A DNA stretch of 64,000 nt from Turritopsis dohrnii (GCA_027922465.2 BQMF02000166.1:124001-188000), one strand, 5' to 3'; positions 11,694 through 25,034 are shown, counted from the first letter of the stretch. Made by a program: numbers and translations. The notes: generated from the sequence alone by a model not told the origin.

Positions 11694-14110
11694 TGGCATT
11701 ATTTTTCTTGAAAAATAACCATTTTTTAGTAACATTGCTTAATTTGTTGCTAAGCATTAATCGAAAATATGTACATGTCCCGCCTTGAAACATGTTTTAG
11801 TAAAACGTGTTTTGAACTAATACTGTTTTAGTTAAACTCATTTCGAAAATATCAAGTTCAGACTGAATTATATCAGGGATATCCAATGTTGCCACATATT
11901 TCTATGGTTGCAATCAGATTATACTTATCGACTATATCGGCCACAGATAGATAAACCATTGAATACATAGACAAGGAGGTGAACCATTAAAGAATTTGCA
12001 CAAAAAATGTAAGATCAATGCGGATAAAACCAAGAATGTTTAACACATCAATCGTTCTTTTAAAAATGTCTTCAGAATATTTATCATTTACTATTTGTGT
12101 TTCCTTGCCAAGTACGAGCAATATTAGCTGCAATTTTTAACTAATGTTTACAACTCTTAAACATCATAAATGTTAAATAAAACGAAAATAAGACAACCCA
12201 TCCATGAGGTTTTATTCAACCTGCATTAAATTAAGCAATTTATCTACCGAAGTTTAATTTCAATGTGTACCTCGGAAAGTAAAGCACGATTTAAAACATG
12301 TTTTAATCTTGGTGTGAAGCGCTAGTGTGTAACAACCCACGGTAATAGTTTTGAAAAAATACCTTTGATTACTGCTGCATCATTTTAAAACTTCATGTTG
12401 CTACTTTATCTAAGATTCCGCTAGTACTGCTCTTCTAAACTCTTTGAGAAAATGTGTTATATAAACTTGTTGCTTTGTAAAAAAAAAGTTTAAGGAATTT
12501 ACGCAACACACTGCGGTGGCAGTGGAAGACGATTCAAGAAAGTTTAAAAAACTAATTTTGTCAGACAAATTAGTTGATTGAATGAAAGGTAGGCTTTCAA
12601 GATACAATAAAATCTAAAAGAAACTGCTTGAGGTTCTCAATTGAAATTTGTCAAAATATTTTTTTCTAATTACAGTGCACCACACCGAGGACCAAAGGTT
12701 ATTTGGAAAGGTCTCAGCCAAGTGCATTTTTTACAAACAGTATGAAAATATCAGCGAAAGAAGCTGTGATAAGATTGACAAGAGTGACAAAAAGTTTCGA
12801 TAAGAAGTGTTCTTGAAGTCCGGGTTCGAGGTTGCTTGAAGTTAAGAAACCAGCTGCTATTATAAAGATAATGAACTGTTGTAAACTTCGTGTGTTTGTT
12901 TGTTTGTTCGCTGTTTTGACAATTGACAGCTGGATCAATGTTTTATTGTTCTAATGTAGGTTTCCCACTGTTGACATCAGCACAATGCAACTCTCATTGC
13001 TATTTATAACACTTCATTATCTTTAAAGTTTTTTTATAAAAAGAACTTGAAGGAAAAAAATAATAACAAAAAAGGTTACTGGAAAAGATGATTTCTTTGT
13101 AGATAATGAAAGAAAATATCGAAAAATTCGTGTTTGTACTACTTCTCTATTGCTGCTATAAATATAATCGAAGAATATGGAGGAATCTTCTGTTTGCACT
13201 ATTTCAATACTTATGTCAGCATAATATAGTGACACGGTCTCCAATACACCTTATACACAACTTCGATGAAATGAATAGTCATGACCGAAGACCCCTTTCT
13301 TAATGAATAGAACCATAATCATGAAAAGAAACGGGAAAGTAAAGAGAGCTCTTTGAGTATAACTCACACTCCACATCACCTTGTTGTCAAATATGTGATA
13401 AACCCATCTATTTAATTCGTTACACGTATCGCGTTTTATTTTATTTCAAACAATTTAAACTGATCCATTAAATCATATGATTAAATGTATAATGTATTTC
13501 AGCCTTTAGCAAAAAAAATACGTTCGATAATATCATCTTGGATAAACTTTTTTGATACACTATTTCTAAGTGGTTTTACTGTGTCTTTCATTATTACGAC
13601 GCTATGACATCCATCATCAGATGTGGAAATCACTCAAATATTCTGTATATCACAGAGCTTTTTTGCATTATCCGGGACCGTCGGAAGTTCTGAAGGAAGG
13701 CTGATACAGGATGTCTCAGAAAGACTTATCTGAAAACTTTCAGTGTCTATTTCTCAACAATTATTTGTCAAAGTATATTGCGAAATTTACATCACAAGGA
13801 AGCCCTTTTCCAGTACTTTTGATTGATATAAAATTTTCAAGAAAATGATTATTCTTCGGAAAGTTATTGAAGAAAAACATCCAGATTTAGATCATTAATT
13901 TCTTAAAGATCAATTAACAGTTCCTTAATGACATTTAAATAAAGCAATTTCATTTGTTCTGATCAAAAAATCTTTTGAACTTTTTAAGCGAAAGTACGCG
14001 CATTTAATTCCCAAAACTTTTATCTTTTCAACTTGTTCGGTTATAAAATTTGAAGCTTAAGAAATTCTAACGACAGAAATTATGTTAGAACTCATCTGGT
14101 TGTGTTTCTA
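11694..14110. other. Gene-free stretch
   Basis: No gene is recognised. ORFs on both strands are short, low-complexity and without family resemblance. Bases 13405-13505 resemble the interior of the MITE at 16763-17021 (shared block near CAAACAATTTAAACTGATC, then AAATGTATAATGTATTTC), so this is probably a partial copy of that repeat. Confidence 0.5.
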
Positions 14111-14490
14111 CAGTGTGATTCACAAAAAGCGGGACTCCGAGTTTGAGGGTAGATTACTTTTTATATGTAAAACATTTTAAAAAAATTTTACACCATGAGA
14201 TGCAAAAATTTATAAGCTTTCCAATGATGTAAAAATTTCAATGGAAAAAAATACCAGTAAAGAAGAAAAATCAAATTTCTCTTGTTCATCAGAGCGATGA
14301 TTCTTAATGGTCAGTTAGCACCTTGCTGACTGACTATTAAGAATTAACCATTAATAAATCATTCTTTCTGTTATCACAGTAAGTAACAATACAAAGTTAT
14401 TAAATGTAATAAAATGTTCTGACATAAACATACAGTTGAATAAAACATTTCTGCTTCCTTTAAAACTAAAAATGGTTCAACATCTAAACC

Positions 14491-14655
14491 CAGTGGCGGA
14501 TCTAGAGGTATGTCGAAATTTATGTAGGAGAGTATTAACATAATTTGTGAATTCAATTTATATTACCAATGGGATTATTTGAACGCTTTTCTTTTATGGT
14601 TAGATTGCTAACACTCTCCTACACAAATTTCGACATACCTTTAGATCCGCCACTG
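14491..14655. mobile_element. Short palindromic MITE with CAGTGGCGGATC ends
   Basis: The element is almost entirely two inverted arms beginning CAGTGGCGGATCTAGAGG. A five-base direct repeat, AAACC, flanks it (before 14491 and after 14655). The terminal motif is of a kind common in hAT-like MITEs. Its right arm supplies the first 29 codons of the long ORF that continues into the LINE, so that ORF start is an artefact of insertion. Confidence 0.75.
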
Positions 14656-16206
14656 AAACCTGAGCAAATCTCGAATGGTTTTAATAAATTTTTCTCATCT
14701 ATTGCTAAGACACTCAAATGCTTATCGATGCCATTACGTAACTTTGTCTGGCGATCTCATTACACAATTAAAAGTCGTACCACCAAACGTTTCAAGCTAC
14801 ACCTTGTATCCGTTGAGACTGTAAAGAAACTTATGAAGTCTTTGAAGCGCAAAAAGGCGGTTGGTATCGATCAAATACCTACTTTTATTTTAAAAGACGG
14901 TAGCAGAGTACTAGCAGCTCCATTAACGTATGTGATAAATTTATCCCTATCCAGTGGTCAGGTTCCATTAGCTTGGAAAACGGCAAAGATTACACCTGTT
15001 TACAAAAGTGGAACGAAATGTGACTTTGACAACTATCGACCCATTTCTGTAACCCCAACAGTTGCCAAAATCATAGAGAAAATAGTACATGGTCAATTAA
15101 TTGATTATCTTGAAAAGAACAACCTTCTCCATCGTAACCAGTATGGTTTCAGAGCCAAAAGATCCACCAATCTGGCAACCATATCTTTCACCGATAGCAT
15201 AAGACATCATGTAGACAGGGGTGAAATTGTTGGAGCGGTTTACATAGACTTAACTAAAGCGTTCGATACACTGAGCCATAGCAAGCTCTTGTCAAAGCTC
15301 ACTTCTTATGGCATATGGGAAAGTGATCTTCTATGGTTTACTGATTACTTATTCAACCGTGAACAGTATGTTGTCTATAATGGTGTATCTTCGGAAAAGG
15401 AGTACCTCACAACGGGTGTACCACAGGGTACCATTTTAGGTCCACTGTTGTTCTTGTTGTATTTTAACGATCTTGCTGACAACTTGAAGCATTCTGAAAT
15501 CATTAAATATGCCGATGACACTGTTTTATATTGTGGAGGAAAAGTAATCGACGTTATTGAAACACAACTTAACTATGACATGGATGAAATATCAAAATGG
15601 TGTTATGATAACGAACTTATCCTTAACATGAAAAAAGGAAAAACTGAGGCAATGTTGTTTGGTACACCTCAAAAACTGAAGAAATTAACGAAGCCATTTT
15701 GCATCAAATACCGAAATCAAATTGTCAATACCGTAACACACTATAAATACCTTGGAACTGAGTTAGACACATCACTCAATCTCAATGAAGATTTTAACTT
15801 GTCATATAAGAAGACGACATCCCGGTTGCGTCTCCTGCTTAAAATTAAACCATACCTCACAACTAAAGCTGCAAAAGCAATTTATCAGGCGATGATTGTT
15901 CCTGTAATTACAATGGTTAACCTTAACTTGACGTTTTTTTTGTTTTTTTTTTGTTTGTTTCTCATCGTTTTATCAAATCAGAGGTTCTCACGAGCACATG
16001 TTTTATTGTTTCTTACTTTAATCTAGCATTTAGTTTTAGCATGTTGATATTTGCATATAAATCATATATTTTTAACTTTTATCCTAACGTTTAACAGGAC
16101 CCTAATTGATAGCAGTAAGACATATATTTTTATATATTATACTGAATAGGTTATCCTGTATAAATATTATTATAAATAAATAAATAAATAAAATAATAAA
16201 AAAAAA
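14656..16206 (+). mobile_element. 5'-truncated non-LTR retrotransposon with reverse transcriptase domain
   Basis: The open frame to about 15910 encodes most of a reverse transcriptase of the Jockey/CR1/L2 type. Visible blocks are DFDNYRPISVTPTVAKIIEK, IDLTKAFDTLSHSKL, TGVPQGTILGPLLFLLYFND and the catalytic KYADDTVLY. After IVPVIT the frame enters unrelated low-complexity sequence and stops at 16026, so the C-terminal end is deleted. The endonuclease domain is missing. An A-rich (AATA)n tail ends the copy near 16170-16206. The RT frame itself is undamaged, which suggests a fairly recent insertion. Confidence 0.88.
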
Positions 16207-16762
16207 ATACTGTGACAATAGCATTTTCTTTCCATAAGGCGTTTATCTAAGTGATTGTTTTAATAAAAAACAATAAAACCGTGCAATCAACGATTTCTCA
16301 ATGGTCATTAACAAGGCGCTAACTGACCATTAAGAATCATCGCTCTGATGAACACGAGAAATTTGCATTTTCTTCTTTACTGTTATTTTTTTACGTTGCA
16401 ATTTTTATAACATTGGAAAACTTATAAAATTTCGCGTTTCATGGTGTAAAAATTTTTTAAAAATATTTTACATATAAAAGGTAATCTACCCTCAAAATCG
16501 GAGTCCCGCCTTTTGTGAATCACACTGTAAACTTGTTGCATTGTTACAAGCGTTAATGGATCTTTAACAAGTTAATGATATGAAACCATGATATTTTTCT
16601 CAATTACTTTCGGAAGAATTATCATTTTGCTTACATCATTTTCAAAAAGAGCTTGAAAAGAGCTTTCACATGGTACATAAATCGCAAAAATTTGATGAAT
16701 AATTTTTGAAAAAAACGCATTGAAAGTTTGTGGATTAAGCATTCTGAGATACACTGTACATG

Positions 16763-17021
16763 TAACGAATTAAATAGAAATATAGCCCCTGTGGGCAAAA
16801 TCGTCATAAAAAACGTGTAGGTTACGTATGTCGGATAAGTGTAGACACCTGTGTTTGATCAGTTTTTTTCATTAGTTTTTTTTTCGTATGCATTTGAACC
16901 GTTTTCTTTTATGTCAAACAATTTAAACTGATCATTTAAATGTATAATGTATTTCGGCCTTTAAATTGTTCTATTTATGACGATTTTGCTCTCGGGGATT
17001 ATATTTCTATTTAATTTGTTA
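16763..17021. mobile_element. MITE
   Basis: Terminal inverted repeats of about 45 bp (AACGAATTAAATAGAAATAT, later GCAAAATCGTCATAAA) lie at 16763-16815 and about 16972-17021. It is non-coding. A block of its interior recurs at about 13425-13505. Confidence 0.7.
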
Positions 17022-17155
17022 TCTATCACCTTTTCTTTTATTTAAGACAATAGAAATAAGAAAACAATTGAACACATTCAACTTTTTCAAACGCTTCTCA
17101 TTGAAACTGAAACAGGCGAAAGTCTAATTGATACATCTTACCATGTTGGAAATGT

Positions 17156-17344
17156 GGGGACACTAGCAACATTTTACAAAACGCATTTGCAACATGAAAA
17201 ATTTGTTGCTGCAACATTTTTATGGATGAAATTTGTTGCAGCAACAAACAAATATACTATGGGGACACGATCAACAAATGCCTTGCGATTGCAACAAAAC
17301 AGATTTTTGTTGCAATCACACGAAAAATGTTGCTCGTGTCCCCT
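17156..17344. mobile_element. MITE with GGGGACAC ends
   Basis: A short element ends in GGGGACACTAGCAACATTTT on the left and the near-identical inverted GGGGACACGAGCAACATTTT on the right. The interior contains several GTTGCAACA/TTGTTGC palindromes. It is non-coding; reading through it creates the spurious minus-strand ORF at 17174-17590. Confidence 0.75.
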
Positions 17345-18210
17345 TAGCTTAAGTCTCATACTTTCCCTAAAATCGTCTCGATTGTTCTTGCCAGCCCAAT
17401 CTTCTCTTGCCGAAGGTAAGGTGACGATTGGCAAGATTTTTCGAACCAAGCTATGTAATGTTCTATAGTTGTTAAATATAACCCGATTTCGAGATCGGGA
17501 CCATGTAGCAGATACTTGCTCGCCAAGGTTACACGAGCAAAAAATAATAATAACTGTTTCGTACGAATTGTAACATGTATCCAATATCATTGATTGACGT
17601 TATCTCTGATGACGACTTATCGTCAACATGTGGTCCTATAACATTAACTCGGTTTTCTTGTAAAAATGTTTCGAAGACCTTTGTTCTGTTTCGTTGGTGA
17701 TGAACATACTGTTACGTCAGAACTCGAAAGTTGTTCAGATAAAGCAAAATAAAAATCGACTTTTATAGTGTAAGTTTACTCCCAACGACAGAATTACAAC
17801 CCATCATTATATTCAACAAACGTTGCAAAAATAAATAGCTCTTACATACATACATAGCATTTTTTATGGTGAAATTATTTTTCCACGAAAAGCGAAATAT
17901 ACCTTTCCCTAATATCTTTGATTAGAAGCTAATCATTTACATTTTTACTTTTTACTTTTTTCTTGATTCTTCAAAGTATTCATGGCAGAGAATGCGGAGA
18001 AGACCTTCGGATGTTCCAACACGTGACGGAATGTCGCTTCGATCCTTTATCCAGTAATCGCAGGTGTATTTTAAAGTAATAAACATTCGACAGTATAATT
18101 AGATTTTTCTGATTGGTTAAAAAAAAGAAGATCGTGCAATGGTTTTTAAATGCAATTTGTGAAAAGAATTACTTTATGAAATAGAATAATTTTCACGTAA
18201 TATCTTTCCA
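17345..18210. other. Convertase 3' flank, no recognised gene
   Basis: No conserved gene is seen. A 41-codon plus-strand ORF at 17574-17699 begins MYPISLIDVISDDDLSSTCG; its IDVISDDD segment looks like a SUMO-interacting motif, but nothing else supports it as a gene. Confidence 0.4.
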
Positions 18211-21200
18211 TTAAGTCCCATAGAACGTCACTGAAATATCTAGCACTTGACCAGCGATTAACGATTTATCCAAGTTGGTTTCTCTACACATATTACTTTC
18301 AGGTAGCATGCCCTTTTTATACAGGACGTAATCCGTTGTATCGTCAACGTCGTCACGCTTATCATCGGCAAAACGGCGATGTCGGCTATATAACCGTCGG
18401 TACAAATAATCGTTATAATCGCTTGGTCTTTCGACGTTGTGGCGATATGCACTCCGTTTCTCGTCGTTGTCGTCATAGGTTTGACGGCGAGTTTCATACT
18501 CTTCGTCGTGTGTTTCGCTGTCCCCGTACTCTTTTTTCTCCGATACAGCTTTGACAGATTCCACGTCATCATTTACTTTGTCATGCCGCTTTTCCATTTC
18601 TTTCTTTTTCTCTTCGTCTAGCTTGATGACGTATTCCTCTTCCAAATCCTGGGATTTGCCGCCAATTTGCTCTCTATCTTTAAATATGAGCTGCCATTTT
18701 CCTTTCGGATTTTCACACCAATTGAAAATCGTCATAAAGGTCCACCCCTTTAAGCCTTTTGAAGAACAATCACTCGGACGTGGATGTAACAGACGACTCA
18801 AAGTACCTGACGGGGATATTAATTCGATACTTAAATCTCCACGCTTTCGGTGTTTCAAAGTGACATTCACCAAAACGTGTTCTAATTTGGTGATACTGTT
18901 TGCGCATGTACCATCTTTCTGTTTGTTCTTACAGGATTGACATCCATCAGTTGTGAAACTTAACTTAAAATGACGTCCACTGGGGATATCACCATTCTTA
19001 AATTTCAGTTTAAAATGGCAACTTCGTTGTTTTGACACCATTGTCCAATTTAAAGCAGCGTTTACAAGCGAGCCAGCATGCAATACACCAAATCCAAATT
19101 TGTGATTAAACAGCTTACCACATCCATTTTTCTTCCAGTCAGGATCCATAGGACTGGTTTGTTTGGCGGTTTGATAAACCAAATGTTGCACGTCTCTCCA
19201 AGTCAACTTAGGATTTGCTTCAAGAACAAGAGCGAAAATCCCTGCTGCAAGTGGAGCTGCGGAAGATGTCCCGACAAAATGCTCGGTACATTTATGATGA
19301 AGGTAGGTAGTTATAACGTGTGCCTTGGAATCTCTGAATTCAAGGTTACTGTGTGGTCCACTGCAATATGTAACAGCAAACATAGCCGAGCATTTTTCTC
19401 CATAATAAGTAGATACCGCATGTTCATTTACTGCTCCAATACCCAGTGTGTATATGCTATTCACATAACCATCAGCATTACAATCATCAGCCTTCATTCC
19501 GCCATTCCCAGTTGCCCATATGAAGATCGAACCAAGTCCTGAAATGAGAACAATACGAGTATTGAATTCTTCATGGAAAAGAACAATGTGCTTTATGTAG
19601 AAACAATAATAAAGTCTAAGTTTGATACCGAAGAATACTAGTGCAAGATCTATATATACAGCAGAATTCTACTGAAACAGCAATCCTGTATAAATATTCA
19701 GTATTATGTGAATAAATAAATTGTAGGATCTTTGAAAGGTCCAAAACACCCATAAATGTGGTTACTTTGTAAATCTTATTTTTATGATAATATACCCATC
19801 TGTCTGCGCCTTATATAAACAAAAGACAATTGTGCTTAAACCTGACAAGGACCCAGCTGAAGCTTCAGAAGCTTGTTGTAAAATGCCCCATTTTCCTCTC
19901 AAGCTTAATGGAGTTGTTTGTGCAGCAAAAGTTTTTAGGAGCTTGAAAATGTAATTTACATCAATTGATAAGATTCTCAAAATTTAACTCATGACATTAA
20001 GTCTTCTTTCTTTATTCTTAGACATCCCAAGGGTTATTAATTCAAAATTAACATGATTAGATACATCTATAATAAGCATTTTCTCAACAGGAATTTAATA
20101 TCATAATAGTCAATCAATGAGATGGACAAAAGATTAAATCACTACCTACATGTGCTTATTTAGAATTAGATAAGGGGATTGGTTGGGAAATTTTTAATAA
20201 CAGAGTCATAAATAAATGGCCGTAAAATCTACAAGTTGTTGATATGAAGTAAGTTATGAAAAAAATTTAGATAAGAAAGTTATGAAAAATGAAACAAAAA
20301 GAAGTATATAAGAAACTGAATAGGAATTATCTTCTGTATTAAAACAGACAAAAATGGTTGTAAGATTTCCATGCTTATGCTGGTGTTAAAAATCAAGCTA
20401 TGGTATTGGTAAATCGTCATTGACAAGGCAAAAGGGCCAATCTCAAAAATCAATATTTTTTTATTTCAAAATCTGAAACTAGGGGCCTAACTCTATCAAA
20501 TGGCATCATGGCTTTTTTATATATCTAAGTTTTTCGAGCTCTACAACATGCACATATTTTCTGTTTCCAATTCCCAAATTGAAATATTCGTCACATGGTT
20601 CGCTCACGGGAAGGCAAATTTGACACATCCTTTTCGAAGTCAAGCTTGGTAAAAAATTTTACATTCCAAAAAAGGGAGCACTAGCCTTTATAGAGAAAAA
20701 GCAATTGCAAAAATATGTTTAAACAAATTTTAATTTGTGATTTCCCGAAATAACAATTTTGACATTGGCCCTTTTGCCTTGTCAGCAACAAAATCTATAA
20801 TCAACAACTGCCTTGTGACTTGAATATAGCAGTCCAATAATGAAAGAACACGAAACCTTATTCTTCCTCCCTGATAATGCATGTGTATTTTTTTTCAAAT
20901 TACAATTAAAATAATCAAAAAAGATAAAATAAAAATTTTCACGAAAAACATTAACACTGAGCATTAGGCAAGCTATCCAAATTTGTCTAAACATGTTAAA
21001 TGTACCTGTATTCAGAAATATTGAAAATACAGTTGACTAGGCATAACAAGTAACATGAAAAATCTTTTGTTTATTTCAAAAATAGAAATACGTAAGAGGA
21101 TAAAGAAAAATGTTAAGCAGAAGCTTTTTGAATTATTCAAATCATAAAAGAATAGATCAGATGTTGAAGGATGAAACAAAAATATCTATAATCTCAATCT

Positions 21201-23653
21201 TCTCATGTATTCCCAATTGCGCATGGCACAAAAATTTAATACAAGTTATTTCAAAAACATTTTTATACAAACTATTTTCCCTCTCAATCTTAATTTCATA
21301 TCAACTAAATCTTAAAAATCAAGGAAAGTCATTAGAACAAATAACCGGAAAATGTTGCTACTACATGCACAAAGTATGGAGAAGAGTACCAATCAAATGG
21401 AGAACAAAGATCTCCCTAGCATATGATAATCAATGTCTATCGAGTTAAAATGTTTTATATAAAATAAGTAGCATTGAACTGAAGTAGACAGAGTCTTATT
21501 ATTGAATATTATGTTTGCAATTTTAAAGATCGTGCTTTAGGCAGTTCTTAATTTTTGAATACCATCAATCAAGCCTCCAGTTATATTTCTCTCATTTATT
21601 CACACATATGTGTAGGTGGATAGCTGGCACATCATTTATTACGAAATTGTAATTTAAAAAACAATGGACAACTTTGTGGAAACAAGAAAAAGATTTTTTT
21701 CTTCGTTTGTTCACTAGTTGCTAGGAAATAGCAACAACATTTGCTTTGTTCACATGAAAGCTCTAAATACACATTTATACAAAAGAAACACAAGAGATTG
21801 GTCTGACCGAAAGCAGATGTTTGAAGTGTGAACCAAAAACATCCATAATTGAATTGATTTTGTACGATGTTACGTTTCATGAGATGTATGATGTTGAAGT
21901 TGTGATAGATATTTGGGCAAACCTTATTTTACATTTTACGGAAAACACTTAGATTGACCATTTTTCAGAAATAAAAGAATAAAATCTGCTAAATTGGACC
22001 ATTTTCAACAAATATATACACGCTTTTTTTATAAGAACCAGTAAAATCTGATCTGAGGCTGGCTGTTCTTATTTTCTGAGCCTTTTTCAGGCTGAATTGT
22101 TCTTATTTTGTTCTTAGCTTTAAGAACACAGTTTCAGATTTCAGCCTCATTTTGTTCTTATTTATGGAACTTCCAGTAAAATAAAAATAATTTTTTTATA
22201 AAAACAACTGGACAAAAGTATGGTTGCTGTTTGGTAATGAACCAATATGAGTATATACACAAGTTTTTAAGCAGGCCACAAGTCACACCATCATTAATAT
22301 TTCGCACATTTATTGAAAGTGAAAAAGCAATAAACTTCAAAACCATTTGCCACTGAGAGAATTCACATCATGAGTTGTTCTTACTTTACAAAAGAAGATC
22401 AGGCTAAGAATGTTCTTAATTTTTGAAACATTGATCTGAGGCTTGTGTTCTAATAAAATTGTTCTTAGAAAAACAAAAGCGTGTTTGTATTGTCTGGAAA
22501 TCTTAACTATAAAATATTTTTAACTTAAGTTTATTCCAATAAGATTTATACAAATTGGTCATAAACAGCTTATGATGAATACATAATTTCAAAATATTTT
22601 CTTACCATTTCTTCCTTCAAGTGCACCTTTCTCCAGAGCAAATCGACCTAGTCTTCCAGGCCGACCGAATGTAGCACCATTATCTCTTGGTCCCCAGGAG
22701 CAACTATAAATGTCAATATAGTTTCGATGATAAGAAAGAGCATCAGCTTCTAAACCATCCGTTGCTTTTCCATCAAGCATTCTAATTGCACCAATATTGG
22801 AGTTGTAAGCAATACCTACTCCACAAATGGAATTATTTGCTTGAGCAGCAATAGTTCCTGCACATTTCGTTCCATGGGCATTATATGGGTCACTGTCATT
22901 AGGAAAAGGGTCATCATCATCACCATTCAAATCAGTACTTGCTTCACTGTCATAATTTTCTTTTAATTCTGGATGAGTATGATCCATTCCATCATCAAGT
23001 ACTGATATTACAACACCTTTTCCAGTATATCCTAGACCCCAAGCATCTTCTACCCCACCATCAAATCCCTTAGGTCCCGTTGTTTGTCCATCATTTTTTA
23101 TGTACCACTCTTTATGAAATTTAGGGTCATTCATTAAAATTGTGGTTCTCTTCTCCCTGTGTAGTATTCTTTCACGTCGGTACCACATTACAAGGTCATC
23201 TTCAGCAAGATGATTTGCAGCTTCAATATGGCCTCTTTTCGATATAACTTTCTCGGGGTCAATATCCTCTTGAAGTTTAGCTGGGTCTTCTGAAGATGAT
23301 TCGGTTGTAGATTCATATTTTTTAAACCTATACAGACCATGCCCTTTTCCAATTCTACTGACATGATCGAATCCATACTTTCTTGCCAAGCTTCGAGCCA
23401 AATCATCATTATCAGAAGACAATTGTAAAGTCCACTCACGAGCATGTGTATCATCTGATTCTTCTGTCAAGAAACCATGTTCTTCATCCTCTGCTTCTTT
23501 CAACGCATTTCGCATTTGGCGGAGTGTTTCTTCAAAATCATTTCCACTTTCTCTAGGCAAACGTTTAGACCCATTTACGTCTTCAAACTGTCTTGAACAA
23601 TGGTTATGCCATATAAACAAAAGTACCAAAAACAAATTCCATATTTTATGCAT
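18211..23653 (-). CDS. Furin/kexin-like proprotein convertase with split P domain
   Basis: This is a secretory-pathway endoprotease that cleaves precursors after paired basic residues. It has two exons (22606-23653 and 18211-19538, intron 19539-22605) and 791 residues. The start is the ATG at 23653, giving a signal peptide rich in L, V, F and W. The prodomain ends at HREKR (residue 169, autocleavage). The subtilisin-type domain has Asp220 (SVLDDGMD), His260 (AHGTKCAG), oxyanion Asn361 (WATGNGG) and Ser441 (GTSSAAPLAAG). The Asn rules out a PC2-type enzyme, which has Asp there. The P domain starts after NAALNW, but following KGKWQLIFKD (about 630-637) it is interrupted by about 135 highly charged residues with several di- and tribasic sites. 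It then resumes with VLDISVTFYGT and stops. There is no Cys-rich, membrane or cytoplasmic tail, so a soluble enzyme is inferred. Confidence 0.93.
20421..20784. mobile_element. MITE in convertase intron
   Basis: The ends are inverted copies reading TGACAAGGCAAAAGGGCCAA. The 364-bp interior is AT-rich and non-coding. Confidence 0.75.
22016..22490. mobile_element. MITE in convertase intron
   Basis: The ends are imperfect inverted copies (ATACACGCTTTTTTT on the left; ATACAAACACGCTTTTGTTT from the right), followed by repeated TAAGAAC and CTGATCTGAGGCT blocks in both orientations. It is non-coding. Confidence 0.6.
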
Positions 23654-25034
23654 CACGAAATTTTCGAAACATCAATATTTTTATACTTTCTTACGTTCGT
23701 ATTTTCTATGTACTAAGGTTGTCGACCAGCAACAGACAAAGTATTTTCTTCCGATGTATGATATGAATTCTCCCGATCTATGTTTTGATGGCTGATAATT
23801 TTTTCCCATTATAAAACACATTGTCCGAAGGATAAAAGGTCTATTGTTTTGATTTATTGTTATTCTCTTTTGTTCTCAGATCGGAAGACTTTGAATTACC
23901 TCGATTACTTTAAATGCCCATGTTAGAATATTCTTTCTTTACGTTGAAACATCAAAATCCATACTTTTCAGCAGGTGCACATGGTACAATAGAAAATCGA
24001 AAGGAAATAAAAATTGTGAAGAAAAACTGGAAAGTAGAATAACAAAAGGTTTTTTTTCGTGAAACAATATTAATTTTGCTGGAGTTAAACTATAAGTCAT
24101 TTCTTAAAAGAACAAAATAAATCAGGAAAACATTAACTGTGAAAGCAAACAAGAAACAATTAAAAGTAAAGGGAGGGCAGGGTTCTGTACACCACTTTAA
24201 CCCTCAGAAAGATGAGTAGATGCATATGAAATTTAACGTATTTATTGTTGACAGTAGTCAGTCGACTTGTTCCTATTATGTTGTTACTGGCTGTGTGTCG
24301 TCGTAGAAAACGTTTTATTTAGTTGTGTTTGACCGTGTTTTCGTCGAAATTGGCCCACGTGGGGGTGTTTTTATCCCTGGTATAACTAAATGGTATTTAT
24401 TACGTTTAAACCATCAAGTGTTTGTTACAGACTTTTTAGATTTTTTTAGATTTTGAAGTCTCTCACAAAAGTAATAAGTAGCCACAATAAAAGCTAAGTG
24501 GTATAATAACCGTAAAGCGGGGTGACTTCGATCAATTTTGCCACTATTTTAAAAATAACTTTCGATACACTAAACCATTACTTCTGAAACTTTGGAATCA
24601 TTACATTACATATTTCTTCTATTTCAGTGCAAAATTTCACATTATCTAATCTTGTAATTCCAGAGAAATAACCTGATCTTTCCAAGAAAATGACAATATC
24701 GATTATGGGGTGACTTCAATCAGCTTTATGAGAAGCGTCAAATTACTTATATTTGGTAATGTTTTTAAAGCGCCATTATTACAATATTAATAGACCACCA
24801 TTTCTCATCCGCGATAAATGTTTGACCGTAAAAGATCAGCGAATATTAGTAAAACAAAAGATATTTATGACGTTTACACATGTGTGACCCTCATTAATAT
24901 GAAACAAAATTAACATTGAAATTTCATTGTTCTCAAACAAAATTTTTGAGATCTATCATCATGGGGAAAGAGCATGCTTATTAAAATTTTAGGCATTTTT
25001 GCCTAATTTGACTATCAACACAATTCTAATTAAG
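23654..25034. other. Upstream region of the convertase, no recognised gene
   Basis: No conserved ORF is seen. Two similar blocks (GGGGTGACTTCGATCA near 24520 and GGGGTGACTTCAATCA near 24708) are in direct orientation and may be remnants of one repeat. The convertase promoter should lie in the first few hundred bases, but I see no clear core element. Confidence 0.45.

Larger units (their letters stand above)
14111..16527. mobile_element. Foldback DNA element (about 220-bp arms) containing a MITE and a LINE
   Basis: The arms at 14111-about 14325 and about 16305-16527 are inverted copies. The ends read CAGTGTGATTCACAAAA and are flanked by TA on both sides, as expected for a TA target site duplication. 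The interior has been invaded by a 165-bp MITE (14491-14655) and a 5'-truncated LINE (14656-about 16206). It has no transposase of its own. Confidence 0.75.

Noticed and set aside
12820..12850. tRNA B-box-like GGGTTCGAGG
   Set aside because: No A box at a suitable distance and no cloverleaf can be drawn.
12714..12938. 74-aa hydrophobic minus-strand ORF
   Set aside because: No conserved motif, no neighbouring exons and no sign of splicing; consistent with chance in AT-rich DNA.
17174..17590. 138-aa minus-strand ORF
   Set aside because: It reads through both arms of the GGGGACAC MITE and shows no family resemblance.
18551..18940. Plus-strand ORFs opposite the convertase
   Set aside because: They are antisense shadows of the strongly conserved minus-strand convertase exon, as are 18258-18572 and 19078-19542.
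18211..23653. Assignment of the convertase to PCSK2 (PC2)
   Set aside because: The oxyanion-hole residue is Asn (WATGNGG), whereas PC2 enzymes carry Asp there.
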